Source of the DNA: Cellulophaga sp. HaHa_2_95
Lineage (GTDB): Bacteria; Bacteroidota; Bacteroidia; Flavobacteriales; Flavobacteriaceae
DNA length: 64,000 bases
Assembly: GCF_019278565.1 (NCBI RefSeq)
Contig: NZ_CP058988.1
Span: forward strand, 124,001-188,000
Direction of reading: 5' to 3'
The notes beneath the pieces are model-generated. The model did not search any database. It was not told the origin of the DNA and saw nothing but the letters and a program-made list of their open reading frames with translations. Of this stretch, positions 41,364-52,400 are shown piece by piece; positions within the stretch are counted from its first letter, which is position 1; every line of letters begins with the position of its first letter. Made by a program: the position numbers and the translations under genes.

Positions 41364-42053
41364 ATGCGTTCTTTTTTTGCAAAGTATAAGTTATTCGGAA
41401 TTGTTTTTCTCTGCTTGTCTGCCGTAATCATGTATTTGTTTTATAACGCCCTGCAACCAAAAAAAATACTTCCCATTTACCAACCTGCAGATTTTAATCC
41501 AGAATTGGTAGACACGTCATTACTCCACGTAAAAAAATACCACACCATAGGCAATTTTTCTCTGACCAATCAAAACGGAGCACTCATCACTAATGACACC
41601 TACAAAGACAAAATCTACATAGCCGATTTCTTTTTTACTACCTGCCCTACTATTTGTCCAATTATGACAGATAACATGGGGACGATACAACAAGAAATTT
41701 TAGACGACGACGAGGTGATGTTGCTTTCTCATTCCGTAACTCCCGAAATTGATTCTGTGGCACAACTAAAAGCTTACGCTATTAAAAAAGGTGTTGTCGA
41801 TAGAAAATGGAACTTAGTTACCGGAGATAAAAAACAAATTTACAACCTAGCCAGAAAATCTTATATGGCCGTCAAGACTGATGGTGATGGTGGCCCATTT
41901 GATATGATACATACAGAAAATTTCATGTTGATTGATAAAGAGCGTAGAATTAGAGGCACTTATGACGGTACCAATCCTGAGGAAATAGAGAAACTTCTGG
42001 AAGATTTAAAGGTTTTAAAAGATTCTTATAGAGACAAAGAAGCCTCTAAATGA
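41364..42053 (+). CDS. Sco1/SenC-type copper chaperone
   Basis: The protein is 229 aa. One N-terminal helix (~9-28) anchors a thioredoxin-fold domain. Copper ligands are Cys94 and Cys98 in FFFTTCPTICPIM and His183 in DMIHTENF. Sco proteins deliver copper to the CuA site of cytochrome oxidase in the periplasm. The spacing CxxxC plus distant His is complete. It lies 87 nt before feoA, which has its own possible -7 element, so cotranscription is uncertain. Both deal with respiratory metals, though with copper and iron respectively. Confidence 0.92.
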   Translation: MRSFFAKYKLFGIVFLCLSAVIMYLFYNALQPKKILPIYQPADFNPELVDTSLLHVKKYHTIGNFSLTNQNGALITNDTYKDKIYIADFFFTTCPTICPIMTDNMGTIQQEILDDDEVMLLSHSVTPEIDSVAQLKAYAIKKGVVDRKWNLVTGDKKQIYNLARKSYMAVKTDGDGGPFDMIHTENFMLIDKERRIRGTYDGTNPEEIEKLLEDLKVLKDSYRDKEASK

Positions 42054-42140
42054 AATTAATACTCTTTTATGACTTCAAAGGTCTCTATTTTATTGATTTT
42101 CCTTATTTTTGTTCTTAATTAAAATCAATCTAAATAAACA

Positions 42141-42386
42141 TTGATCAAAACGGTAGCACAATTAAAGCGTGGAGAACGAGGCATCATCAAAGAATTTGCA
42201 GATGACATCCTGCCTATCAAGTTACTTGAACTTGGCTGCCTGCCAGGCAATGAAGTTGAATTATTGCAAGTTGCTCCTCTTAAAGATCCTATCTACATCA
42301 ATGTAAACGGATCGCACATAGCCATACGTAGAGCAATGGCAGAACTCATAGATTTAGAAATCATAGATAATACTACCTTTTTATAA
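42141..42386 (+). CDS. feoA: FeoA, iron(II) transport accessory protein
   Basis: An 81-aa SH3-like domain protein (VAQLKRGERGIIKEF, LLELGCLPGNEVELL, IYINVNGSHIAIRRAMAELI) that matches FeoA. It is thought to bind FeoB and help its activity. No ATG is available at a suitable place; the frame is read from TTG 42141, whose next residues IKTVAQL fit the family start. TATTTTTG (42104-42111) is a possible -7 element. The stop overlaps the feoB start (TAATG), so translation is coupled. Confidence 0.88.
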   Translation: MIKTVAQLKRGERGIIKEFADDILPIKLLELGCLPGNEVELLQVAPLKDPIYINVNGSHIAIRRAMAELIDLEIIDNTTFL

Positions 42387-44623
42387 TGAGTAAACAAATT
42401 AAGGTAGCATTAATTGGAAACCCGAATACAGGAAAAACCTCTGTTTTTAATCAATTAACAGGCTTAAACCAAAAAGTAGGGAATTACCCAGGAATTACAG
42501 TAGAAAAAAAAGAAGGGGTTTGTAAGTTACCACGTGGTGTTAAAGCACACATTATAGATTTACCCGGTACGTACAGCCTTAATACAACTTCATTAGATGA
42601 GAGTGTTGCCGTAGAACTTCTTCTAAATAAGAACGATAAAGATTTTCCTGATGTTGCAGTAGTAGTAGCCGATGTTGAAAACTTAAAAAGAAATCTTCTT
42701 CTTTTCACACAAATTAAAGATTTAAAAATTCCGACCATATTAGTAATTAATATGGCTGATAGAATGTCTAGAAAAGGAATTACCATAGACATTCCCTTAT
42801 TAGAAGAAAAATTAAATACTAAAATAGCATTAGTAAGTACCCGTAAAAAAATTGGAATTGAAAAACTTCGCGAACTTATAACCGATTACAAATCGCTTTC
42901 TATAGAACCAAATATAGATGCTACGGTTATTTCTCCTGAATATTTTGACCGCTTACGCAGTGCGTTTCCTAAAGAAGACATTTATAAATTATGGCTTGTA
43001 ATTACGCAAGACGTTAACTTCATGCCTATTGAAAAAACACTTTTTCAAAACGCAGCTTCTTTCGCTACAAAATCTAAACCAGAGCTAAAACGCTTACAAC
43101 AAAAAGAGACTATTTTAAGATATCAATTTATAAATGGTATTCTTAAACAAACGCATAAAATAGACTTAAATGCTGCAAAAGGACTTAGAGCTAGCTTAGA
43201 CAAGTTACTTACTCATAAAGTTTTTGGGTATGTTATTTTCTTTCTCATCTTACTTACTATTTTCCAAGCTATATACGTGTGGAGTGCGTACCCTATGGAG
43301 TTTATCGAAAATTCTTTTGCAAGCGCTACAGAATGGGTAGAAAACTCATTACCTCCAGGCGTATTTACAGATTTAATTGCCGAAGGAATTTTAGCGGGTA
43401 TTGGTGGTATTGTAATATTCATACCGCAAATTGCATTTTTATTTCTGTTTATATCACTGCTAGAAGAAACTGGCTACATGAGTAGAGTTGTATTTCTAAT
43501 GGATAGGCTGATGCGCCCATTTGGATTAAGCGGTAAGAGTATTGTACCTCTTATCTCTGGAACGGCATGCGCTATTCCTGCAATTATGGCAACTAGAACT
43601 ATTGAGAACTGGAAAGAACGTCTGATAACGATATTAGTAACTCCCTTTACTACCTGTTCTGCTAGACTCCCTGTATACCTTATCATAATTACCTTAGTAA
43701 TTCCTGATGGCCGATTTTTTGGGCTCAGTTATCAAGCATTAACCCTAATGCTACTTTATCTATTAGGTTTTTTCACTGCCATTATTTCTGCCATGATCTT
43801 GAATAAAATATTGAAGATTAAAAGCAAATCGTTTTTTGTTATTGAAATGCCTAACTACAAGCTACCGCTTCTAAAAAATGTAGCTTATACGGTTTTGGAA
43901 AAAACAAAAAGTTTTGTATTCGGTGCCGGTAAAATTATATTAGCGATATCTATTATCCTATGGTTTTTAGGATCAAACGGGATCTCTAATGAATTTGAGA
44001 ATGCAGAAGAGATTGTTACAAACAAAATAAACACATCTGGGTTATCTGACTTTAACCAACATGCTATTGCCTCAGAATTAGCTAGCTACGAAAGAGCTTT
44101 AAATGATAGCATCATAGAAAAAGTTTACACTATTGACCAACTTGCCATAACGGACTCTATTGCTGCGAAGTCTACCAATTTATTTGAGCACGCTAAGAAG
44201 CAAGAAATATCTAGCTTTAAATTAGAAAACTCCTATATGGGGTATATGGGCAAGGCCATTACACCTATTGTAGAACCTCTAGGTTATGACTGGAAGATTG
44301 GTATTGCCATATTAACTTCCTTTGCTGCACGAGAGGTATTTGTAGGCACATTAGCAACTATTTATAGCGTGGGTAGTGATGAAGAAGAAACTATAACAAA
44401 CCGTATGGCTGCAGAGATTAACCCTGCAACACAAATGCCCTTATTTAACCTAGCTTCAGGAATTTCATTATTGTTATTTTACGCTTTTGCCATGCAGTGC
44501 GCGAGTACTTTAGCAGTAGTAAAAAAAGAAACAAATACTTGGAAATGGCCAATGGCACAATTAATTTTCATGAGTGTGTTTGCCTATATCGTATCCTTAA
44601 TCGCTTATCAAATATTGAAGTAA
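42386..44623 (+). CDS. feoB: FeoB, ferrous iron transporter
   Basis: A 745-aa protein with an N-terminal GTPase: G1 GNPNTGKT (11-18), G2 region NYPGITVEKKEG, G3 DLPGTY and G4 NMAD. A helical spacer precedes the membrane part with two Gate domains (IPLISGTACAIPAIMATRTI with the conserved Cys, and the later AAREVFVGTLATI). It imports Fe(II) into the cytoplasm, energised by nucleotide binding. It overlaps feoA by one base and is followed by the FeoB-associated peptide two nucleotides later. The DtxR-type repressor encoded at 55.8 kb is a possible regulator. Confidence 0.95.
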   Translation: MSKQIKVALIGNPNTGKTSVFNQLTGLNQKVGNYPGITVEKKEGVCKLPRGVKAHIIDLPGTYSLNTTSLDESVAVELLLNKNDKDFPDVAVVVADVENLKRNLLLFTQIKDLKIPTILVINMADRMSRKGITIDIPLLEEKLNTKIALVSTRKKIGIEKLRELITDYKSLSIEPNIDATVISPEYFDRLRSAFPKEDIYKLWLVITQDVNFMPIEKTLFQNAASFATKSKPELKRLQQKETILRYQFINGILKQTHKIDLNAAKGLRASLDKLLTHKVFGYVIFFLILLTIFQAIYVWSAYPMEFIENSFASATEWVENSLPPGVFTDLIAEGILAGIGGIVIFIPQIAFLFLFISLLEETGYMSRVVFLMDRLMRPFGLSGKSIVPLISGTACAIPAIMATRTIENWKERLITILVTPFTTCSARLPVYLIIITLVIPDGRFFGLSYQALTLMLLYLLGFFTAIISAMILNKILKIKSKSFFVIEMPNYKLPLLKNVAYTVLEKTKSFVFGAGKIILAISIILWFLGSNGISNEFENAEEIVTNKINTSGLSDFNQHAIASELASYERALNDSIIEKVYTIDQLAITDSIAAKSTNLFEHAKKQEISSFKLENSYMGYMGKAITPIVEPLGYDWKIGIAILTSFAAREVFVGTLATIYSVGSDEEETITNRMAAEINPATQMPLFNLASGISLLLFYAFAMQCASTLAVVKKETNTWKWPMAQLIFMSVFAYIVSLIAYQILK

Positions 44624-44624
44624 T

Positions 44625-44774
44625 ATGGAACTATTACAAAACATTTTAATGTACGCCACCTTACTCATCGCAGTGGGGTACGTAGTGAAAAAATATTTCT
44701 TACCTAAAAGATTATTTTCATCTAAGAAACAAGCTACAAAAAGCTGTGGATCAAGCGACTGTGGCTGCCATTAA
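44625..44774 (+). CDS. FeoB-associated Cys-rich membrane peptide (49 aa)
   Basis: The frame from ATG 44625 to TAA 44774 encodes one membrane helix (MELLQNILMYATLLIAVGYV), a basic stretch and the Cys-rich end KSCGSSDCGCH. This is the pattern of the FeoB-associated Cys-rich proteins (PF12669) that replace FeoC in many bacteria. The three Cys and the final His may bind iron or act in redox sensing; the role is not established. It is the third gene of the feo operon, two nucleotides behind feoB. Confidence 0.85.
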   Translation: MELLQNILMYATLLIAVGYVVKKYFLPKRLFSSKKQATKSCGSSDCGCH

Positions 44775-44847
44775 TTTGGTAGTTAAAAAATAAATATTCC
44801 TTTAGGCAACTATTTCAAACTTAGTAGCGTCTATTGTTTTAGAGAAG

Positions 44848-44872
44848 ATGATCTTATAAATACAAAGATCAT
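44848..44872. other. Hairpin in the gap behind the feo operon
   Basis: ATGATCTT and AAGATCAT form a perfect 8-bp stem with a 9-nt loop, but no T-run follows. It may be a processing or attenuation structure; nothing else is visible between 44775 and 44984. Confidence 0.35.
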
Positions 44873-44984
44873 TAGCCTATAAAACAGTTAAATAAGTATT
44901 AAATAGCTCACAAGAAAATCAAAAAGTTGCTTATTTAATGCCTTTGTATTCCTTGTTTTGTTTTGGCTCACTTAAAACAACACT

Positions 44985-46520
44985 ATGTTCAAAACTACTA
45001 CACTTGGATTATTTTTTATTTTATTACTTTCCGTAAACTACAACATTGCGCAAACTATTAGCGCTAAAGTTATAGATTCTGTTACCCAAGAACCAGTCCC
45101 ATTTGCGACCATACAATTTGCAAATGACATGGGCGTAATCACCAATGGGGAAGGCACTTTTACTATTCTTCTAGATACTAAAAATAAGGTAACAGATTCT
45201 TTATTTGTTTCTAGTATGGGCTATAAAACGTACAAAACTACCTTAGGAGAATTTAAAGATTCTATACTAACACTAAGTCCTCAGAATATTGAATTAAAGA
45301 ACGTGGTGGTCTCTAACAAAAACTATTCTGCAGACGAGATTGTTGATTTTATAAAAGATAACGTAGATAAAAACTATACAAAATCATTTACCAAGAAAAG
45401 ACTCTTTTTTAGAGAGCACTACCACCAATATTTGAACAGAACTAATTATTCAAATTTTGAATCTACTATTGACGCTTTCAATAAGAATTTTGTTGATGAA
45501 ATCATAAGTTCTGTGCCCCGAAGTGATGATTATTATGTAGAAGTATTATGCGATTTGTATGGCACTTACAACAGTGGAAAACAGAAGATTGATGTTATTA
45601 AGGCGTCTAAAATGTATGATAAAAACAGTGAGATAAACCTTGATCAACTAGAAGAGCGTATGGAGAAAATTCTAAAAGAGAATGTAAAGCCTGACTCCTA
45701 TTTGAAAATTAAATCGGGCATATTCGGAACAAAAATTGACAATGAAGAACTTTTTAGAGCACAAGTAGATTCTAGTGACGTAGCCGCATTAAATAAGAAA
45801 TTAGAGGAAGATAAAAAACGCAAAGAAGAACAGAAGTTACATTTTGCGGCAGGTAGAGCGAATAAAATATCGACCCTTTATGAAGATCTGTTTTTTATGA
45901 ATGATTCCAAGCTTAATTTCTTGTCAAAATCTCGAAAGTATGATTTCTCCATTCGTGAACTCACATATCTAGGTCAAGATATTGTTTATATTTTAGATTT
46001 TGTTCCTAGCGGAAATGCTGATTACAAAGGAACTCTTTATGTAAATGCTGATGATTTCGCTATAGTGAGAGTGGATTATGAAAACGTAAAATCTTTAAAA
46101 TCATTTAAACTACTAGGAGTATTCATGAATGATTATCTAGATAAAGGTAAAATGATCTTTTATAAGGGGCCAGACGATAAATATAACTTAAGATACATTG
46201 AAAAAGAACACGGCGGAATGGGCGGCGCAAAACGTCCTTTAAAAATAATAGAATACAATAAAGTAGTTAAAGGAAAGAATAAACAAAACGAATTATCATT
46301 AGATTTTGATTTTGCTGCGACAAACATTAATAGCTATGAAATTGTAATTTACGATACCGAAGAAATTAGCAGCAGTACTTTTGAAGGTAAAAATTTTGAC
46401 AATAAAATTACGCCCACGTATTTAACCCGTTATGATCCTGAGTTTTGGAAGGGGTACAACATCATAGAACCCAATCAAGCAATAAAAACATATACAGCAA
46501 AAGAAGAATCATCAAAATAA
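44985..46520 (+). CDS. Secreted protein with carboxypeptidase-regulatory-like N-terminus (511 aa)
   Basis: A signal peptide (to ~22, NIAQ) is followed by a CarboxypepD_reg-like beta-sandwich (~25-105: ISAKVIDSVTQEPVPFATI, GEGTFTI, SSMGYKTY). The large remainder has charged helices (LDQLEERMEKILKENVK, ~210-290) and beta-rich parts (GTLYVNADDFAIVRVDYENV). This architecture is common among Bacteroidetes envelope proteins, but I cannot name a function; there is no TonB plug or barrel. It is probably monocistronic; the next gene is 93 bp away. Confidence 0.75.
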   Translation: MFKTTTLGLFFILLLSVNYNIAQTISAKVIDSVTQEPVPFATIQFANDMGVITNGEGTFTILLDTKNKVTDSLFVSSMGYKTYKTTLGEFKDSILTLSPQNIELKNVVVSNKNYSADEIVDFIKDNVDKNYTKSFTKKRLFFREHYHQYLNRTNYSNFESTIDAFNKNFVDEIISSVPRSDDYYVEVLCDLYGTYNSGKQKIDVIKASKMYDKNSEINLDQLEERMEKILKENVKPDSYLKIKSGIFGTKIDNEELFRAQVDSSDVAALNKKLEEDKKRKEEQKLHFAAGRANKISTLYEDLFFMNDSKLNFLSKSRKYDFSIRELTYLGQDIVYILDFVPSGNADYKGTLYVNADDFAIVRVDYENVKSLKSFKLLGVFMNDYLDKGKMIFYKGPDDKYNLRYIEKEHGGMGGAKRPLKIIEYNKVVKGKNKQNELSLDFDFAATNINSYEIVIYDTEEISSSTFEGKNFDNKITPTYLTRYDPEFWKGYNIIEPNQAIKTYTAKEESSK

Positions 46521-46613
46521 ACTCCACATCATAAACGTTAAAAATATCTTAAAACATATACGCTTCTGTAACGATTAAAAATAGCATAAGTCTTTCATGC
46601 ATAATCATCAATC

Positions 46614-49265
46614 ATGAAAGCCACCATCACCACTATTTTTCTAATCATTAGCGCGCAACTGTATATGCATGCGCAAGATTCTACCACGGTAATCCCTAAA
46701 CGGATGTATACCACAAAAGCCTTAACCTCAGAAAACGGTCTCTTTATAGATGGCATTATTGATGAGGAAGCATGGAATACCGTGGCCTGGGATAGTGACT
46801 TTATTGAACAGCAACCCGACGAAAATACGGCACCGGATCATCAGACTAAATTTAAAATTGTCTATGACAAAAATTACATTTATGTAGCTATCCGGTGCTT
46901 AGACACTGGTCCTGATAAAATTGTAAAGAGGCTCTCCCGTAGAGATGGCTTTGAAGGAGACTGGGTAGGTATATTCTTTGATAGTTATAATGACAAACGA
47001 ACATCGTTTAATTTCATAGTCACAGCCGCGGGAGTAAAAGGAGATGAGTTTTCTACAAATAATGGAAATGATTCTGATGAAAGTTGGAATCCTATTTGGT
47101 ATACAAAAACCAGTATTGATACTGAAGGCTGGTCTGCTGAAATGAAAATCCCGCTGAGCCAATTAAAATTTGGTAAGTCTCAAGAACAAGAATGGGGCTT
47201 GCAATTAATGCGAAAATTATTTAGAGAAGAAGAACGCTCTATATGGCAAAGAGTACCACAAGACACCCCTGGTTGGACCAGTGAATTTGGTATTTTAAGA
47301 GGATTAATAAATATTGAACCACAAAAACAGTTAGAAATACAACCGTATACAATTGCAAAATTTGAGACTTATGAAGCGGAACCAGGAAACCCGTTTAAAC
47401 AAGGAAATGACACAAAGTTTACAGGAGGCTTAGATGCCAAAATTGGAATCACCAATGATCTTACTTTAGATCTAACTATTAATCCTGACTTTGGCCAAGT
47501 AGAGGCAGATCCTTCTGCGATTGCTTTAGATGGTTTTCAAATTTTCTTTGAAGAACAGCGGCCTTTCTTTGTAGAAAACAAGAATATTTTTGACTACACA
47601 GTATCTCGCTCAGAAGCCGGGAATACGTTTGGCTCTGATAATGTATTTTACTCAAGACGAATAGGAAGAAGTCCGCAAGGCTACCCAAATACAACCGATG
47701 GAGAATTTGTAAATCACCCTGAAAACACGGAAATTATTGGTGCCGCTAAGTTCAGCGGAAAAACTAAAAATGGATGGTCTATTGGTGTTCTGGAGAGTGT
47801 TACTGCCAAAAAATATGCGGTTATTGATAACAACGGAGCTCAGAGAAAAGAGCTTGTAGAACCACTGACTAATTATTTTATAGGACGGTTACAAAAAGAT
47901 TTTAATGATAGAAATACTTTTGTTGGCGGTATGTTTACGGCAACAAATAGAAACAACCTACCCGATAATTTAAATTTCTTACACGAGGCAGCGTACACCG
48001 GTGGTTTTGATTTTAAACACCAATGGAATGATAGAGATTGGTACCTAGGAGGCAATTTACTTTTTAGCCACGTCACGGGTAGTACAGAAGCTATAACAAG
48101 AACCCAACAATCTATTACCCACTTGTTTCAAAGAGCCTCTACCAGCTATTTAAATGTAGATGAAAATGCAACGTCTCTAACCGGAACGGGCGGTAATTTG
48201 CAAATAGGAAAAGTTGGTAATGGTCATTGGAAATTTGAGACTGGCGCTACATGGCGTTCTCCAGAATTGGAACTTAATGATGTGGGCTTTCAAAGGCAAG
48301 CAGATGATTTAAGACATTACACTTGGGTAGGATACCAAACACTAAAACCAGATAATACTTTTAGAAGAGTAGGGATTAACTATAACCATTGGAGTGTTTG
48401 GGATTTTGGCGGCAATCATAACAACTTGCGTTTTAACACCAATAGCTGGCAAAATTGGAAAAACAATTGGTTCTCTAATGTAAGTTTTAATTACGCACCC
48501 ACACAATATGATAATTTTGCCTTAAGAGGCGGACCAAGATTAAGAAAATCTTCTGAGATTAGCTATGCAAATGGCGTAGAATCTGATGGTAGAAAAAAAC
48601 TACAACTAAGCGTATTTCAATCAGGCACAAAAGGCACAGACAACTCCTATAAAAATTATGAGATTGAGTTTGGCGTTCGGTACCAACCCATAAATGCTTT
48701 AAGTATCTCTGCTTATCCCAGTTACGGAACCAATAAAGACCAATTACAGTTTGTAGATAACATAGCGTATGATGGCGGCACTAAATATATTAATGGCACC
48801 GTAGATCAAGAAACCATAAGCATGTCTTTGCGCATAAACTACACCATAAACCCTAATTTATCGATACAGTATTGGGGCCAGCCTTTTGTCTCAAATGGTG
48901 TATATTCTAATTTTAAAGAAATCGCAAATCCTTTAGCCAATAATTTTGAAGATAGAATAGCATCTTACACGCCTAATCAAGTTTCTTTTGACAATGGTAG
49001 CTATAATATTGATGAAGATATGGATGGCTCATTGGATTACAGCTTTGACAATCCAGACTTTTCTTTTACCCAATTTAGGTCTAACCTTGTGGTACGCTGG
49101 GAATATAAGCCTGGTTCAGAAATATTTTTGGTCTGGTCACAAGACTTATCTAGTGGCGGCAATCCTAATGATGGGTTATTTGCAACGTTAGATAAAAATC
49201 TTTTCGGAGACTTACAACCTAAGAATATTTTTCTATTAAAAGCAACATACCGTTTTGTCTTTTAA
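46614..49265 (+). CDS. DUF5916 protein: CBM9-like domain plus outer-membrane barrel (883 aa)
   Basis: A signal peptide (to ~20, MHAQ) is followed by a carbohydrate-binding family 9-like domain (~35-225: FIDGIIDEEAW, EGDWVGIFFDSYNDKRTSF, WSAEMKIPLSQL). A large barrel with NPDFGQVEADPSAI and FFEEQRPFFVE, hallmarks of DUF5916, ends in RFVF with a C-terminal aromatic residue. These proteins are widespread in Bacteroidetes and often near peptidases; the ligand is unknown. The last codons lie in a 38-bp element that reappears after the tricorn gene (52735-52771). Confidence 0.85.
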   Translation: MKATITTIFLIISAQLYMHAQDSTTVIPKRMYTTKALTSENGLFIDGIIDEEAWNTVAWDSDFIEQQPDENTAPDHQTKFKIVYDKNYIYVAIRCLDTGPDKIVKRLSRRDGFEGDWVGIFFDSYNDKRTSFNFIVTAAGVKGDEFSTNNGNDSDESWNPIWYTKTSIDTEGWSAEMKIPLSQLKFGKSQEQEWGLQLMRKLFREEERSIWQRVPQDTPGWTSEFGILRGLINIEPQKQLEIQPYTIAKFETYEAEPGNPFKQGNDTKFTGGLDAKIGITNDLTLDLTINPDFGQVEADPSAIALDGFQIFFEEQRPFFVENKNIFDYTVSRSEAGNTFGSDNVFYSRRIGRSPQGYPNTTDGEFVNHPENTEIIGAAKFSGKTKNGWSIGVLESVTAKKYAVIDNNGAQRKELVEPLTNYFIGRLQKDFNDRNTFVGGMFTATNRNNLPDNLNFLHEAAYTGGFDFKHQWNDRDWYLGGNLLFSHVTGSTEAITRTQQSITHLFQRASTSYLNVDENATSLTGTGGNLQIGKVGNGHWKFETGATWRSPELELNDVGFQRQADDLRHYTWVGYQTLKPDNTFRRVGINYNHWSVWDFGGNHNNLRFNTNSWQNWKNNWFSNVSFNYAPTQYDNFALRGGPRLRKSSEISYANGVESDGRKKLQLSVFQSGTKGTDNSYKNYEIEFGVRYQPINALSISAYPSYGTNKDQLQFVDNIAYDGGTKYINGTVDQETISMSLRINYTINPNLSIQYWGQPFVSNGVYSNFKEIANPLANNFEDRIASYTPNQVSFDNGSYNIDEDMDGSLDYSFDNPDFSFTQFRSNLVVRWEYKPGSEIFLVWSQDLSSGGNPNDGLFATLDKNLFGDLQPKNIFLLKATYRFVF

Positions 49266-49270
49266 ACGGA
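49233..49270 (+). repeat. Direct repeat, copy 1 (3' end of the DUF5916 gene)
   Basis: This copy runs from CTATTAAAAGCA to CGGA and includes the stop codon. It matches copy 2 at 52735-52771 in about 35 of 38 columns with one deleted base. Its core CCGTTT...AAACGG can form a hairpin. Confidence 0.85.
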
Positions 49271-49472
49271 TGGTTCAGAAATAAATAACCCATTTAAAAC
49301 CCACAAACAAGTGAGAGTTAAAGAAAATTTTAGTATTGTAGATGCAATAAAAATTTAATACTTTCAGGACTCAAATTAAAAGAGGGTAAAGATAAATTCC
49401 TAAAAAGAATTAAATAGGATTATAGACAAGCTCTTTTTTGTATCATTTAAAATGACACTAAACTAACTCTTT

Positions 49473-52400
49473 ATGAAATCCTTTTATTCGATTAGCTTTT
49501 TACTAGCCACTTTATTTGTAAATGCACAAGGAACTCAATTATTAAGGCAGCCTTCAATTTCTGATACAGAAATAGTCTTTGTATACGCAAATGATTTGTG
49601 GAAAACCTCCTTAAGTGGTGGGGAAGCTATTCGACTGACGAGTAATGAAGGGTATGAATCTAATCCACATTTTTCTGAAGACGGTAAGACAATTGCTTTT
49701 ACAGGAGAGTATGATGGAAATATTGATGTATATATTATTCCAGCAACAGGGGGAGAACCAAAAAGACTAACATATCATCCATCTGCTGATTTTGTAGAAG
49801 GCTGGACCCCTGATGGTGAAGTTTTATTTCGCTCCGGAAGAGAAAGTAAGCCCACCGTAACGAATAAATTATACAAAGTTTCAACCGCCGGCAGTTTCCC
49901 TACGGCTATTGATATCCCAAGAGCTGCTTATGGAGAATTTTCTGAAAACGGAAAATATATTGCTTACACCCCTATTGCCTCTTGGGATCCCGAATGGAGA
50001 AATTACCGAGGAGGGCAAGCAATGCCTATTTGGATTGTAAATATGGAAACCAAAGAGTTAATTACAACACCCCAGCCCACTAAAGAGCGTCACTTATATC
50101 CTGTATGGTTTAATAATAATGTTTATTACTTGTCTGAACGTGATTACGCAAGTAATATTTGGTCTTTTGACCCTATTACCAAAAAAGAAAAGCAAATCAC
50201 ATTTCACAAAAAATTTGATGTTAAAAGCTTAGATGCAAGTAAGGCCTCTATCGTTTATGAACAAGGCGGTTATTTACACCTTGTAAATCCAGAAACGGGT
50301 GTAACAAAACAACTTTCTATATCTATAAACGGTGATATGAATTTTGCAAGACCCCGTTGGGAAAGTGTTACTGCTAAGCAATTAAAAAACCCAAATATTT
50401 CGCCTACAGGTAAAAGGGCGGTATTTGAACATCGTGGAGATATTTTTACACTTCCTAAAGAAAACGGAACTTGGAAAAATATTACAAATAGCTCAGGAAT
50501 AGCAGATCGTTCGCCCGTTTGGTCTCCAAAAGGAGATAAGATTGCATGGTTCTCTGATGCTAGTGGAGAATATCAGTTAGTAACCGCCAATCAAAATGGC
50601 GAACAGATAAAGAGCTATAAATTACCTAATACTACTTTTTATTTCAAGCCAGATTGGTCTCCTGATGGGAACCATATTGCGTATTCTGATACTGATTACA
50701 ACATTTGGATTATTAATTTGATAACAGGAAAAGCGGAAAAGGTAGCTACCGACTCTTATGCGCATCCTACAAGAACCATGAATCCTATCTGGTCTCCAGA
50801 TAGCAAATGGATTGCTTTCCCAAAACAATTAGTCAATAATTACAAAGCAATTTTCGCTTATAACAACACTACGAAAGAAACTATTCAATTAACAGATGGA
50901 CTAGCAGATGCTATTAGTCCCATTTGGGATGAATCTGGCTCCTATTTATACTTTTTAGCAAGCACAAATTATGGTTTGCAGTCTGGGTGGTTAGACATGA
51001 GTTCTTATGACACTAACGTGACTAGAAGCTTATACACTATCGTTCTATCAAAAGAGACAAAAGCTCCTAATTTACCAAAAACTGATGAAGAGGGTGGAAA
51101 TAAAGATTTCACCTCAATTAAATCAACCTCTAAAAACAAGAAAAAGGAAGAAACTAAAACTCCAAAAGTTATTGTAAAAATTGATGCTGACGGTATTTAT
51201 AATAGGATTGTAGCGTTGAAATTAGAAGATAAAAATTATACAAGCTTAGCGAAGGGCCCAAAAAATGTTTTATTCATTACGGAACAAATTCAAAATGAAG
51301 ACGGTCTAACACTTCATAAATACGATATTGAAAAAATGAAGGCCGAAGAATATGCCATAAAAGTGAATGAAATGATCGTTTCCAATGATCGCAAGCATAT
51401 TTTAATTAATACCGATACTTCTTGGCTACTTTCTGAAACAACATCTAAACCAGATGTCAGTAAAGATAATTTACCGATGAATATTAAAATTAAAATTGAT
51501 CCAACGGCAGAGTATGAGCAAATATTCAAAGAAGGTTGGCGCTATATGAGAGATTTTCTTTACGTTAATAATACACACGGAGCACCTTGGGACACTATTT
51601 ACGAATGGTATGCTCCATGGATAAAACATGTACGTCATAGAGCAGACTTAAACTATGTGGTAGATATCATGAGCGGAGAAATATCAATAGGACATTCCTA
51701 TGTTTCAGGAGGGGATATGCCTGATGTAGATTTTGTTCCAATAGGGTTATTAGGTTGTGATTTTACCATTGAAAATGGCTATTATAAAATCTCAAAAATT
51801 TATAATGGAGAAAATTGGAATCCTGATTTATATGCACCATTGGCACAACCGGGTCTTGAAGTAAAAGTAGGAGACTATATTACTGCAATTAATGGTAAAC
51901 CGCTCAAAGCAACTGTAAATCCGTTTATATTATTAGAACAAACTGCCGGAAGAGAGACAAGACTAACAATTAACAATTCTACTAGTTCTGGTGGAAAAGA
52001 AATTTTAGTAAAACCTATCAGCAGTGAACGAGGTTTAAGAACCTACGATTGGATTGAAGGTAACAGACGCAAAGTTGATGAACTTTCTGGAGGTAAACTC
52101 GCTTATGTCTATGTTCCTAATACCGGAAATGGAGGCTATGAAGCTTTTAACAGATATTATTTTTCTCAACAAGATAAAAAAGGGGTCATTATAGATGAAC
52201 GCAATAACGGTGGTGGTTCTGCTGCCGATTATATGATTGATATCATGACGAGAGAACCTTACGGTTATTTTAATAGTAAAACAGAAGGCAATAGACCATG
52301 GACATCGCCAGCCGCTGGCATCTGGGGACCAAAAGTAATGTTGATCAATGAACGTTCTGGCTCAGGTGGTGATTTATTGCCCTATATGTTTCATATGAAA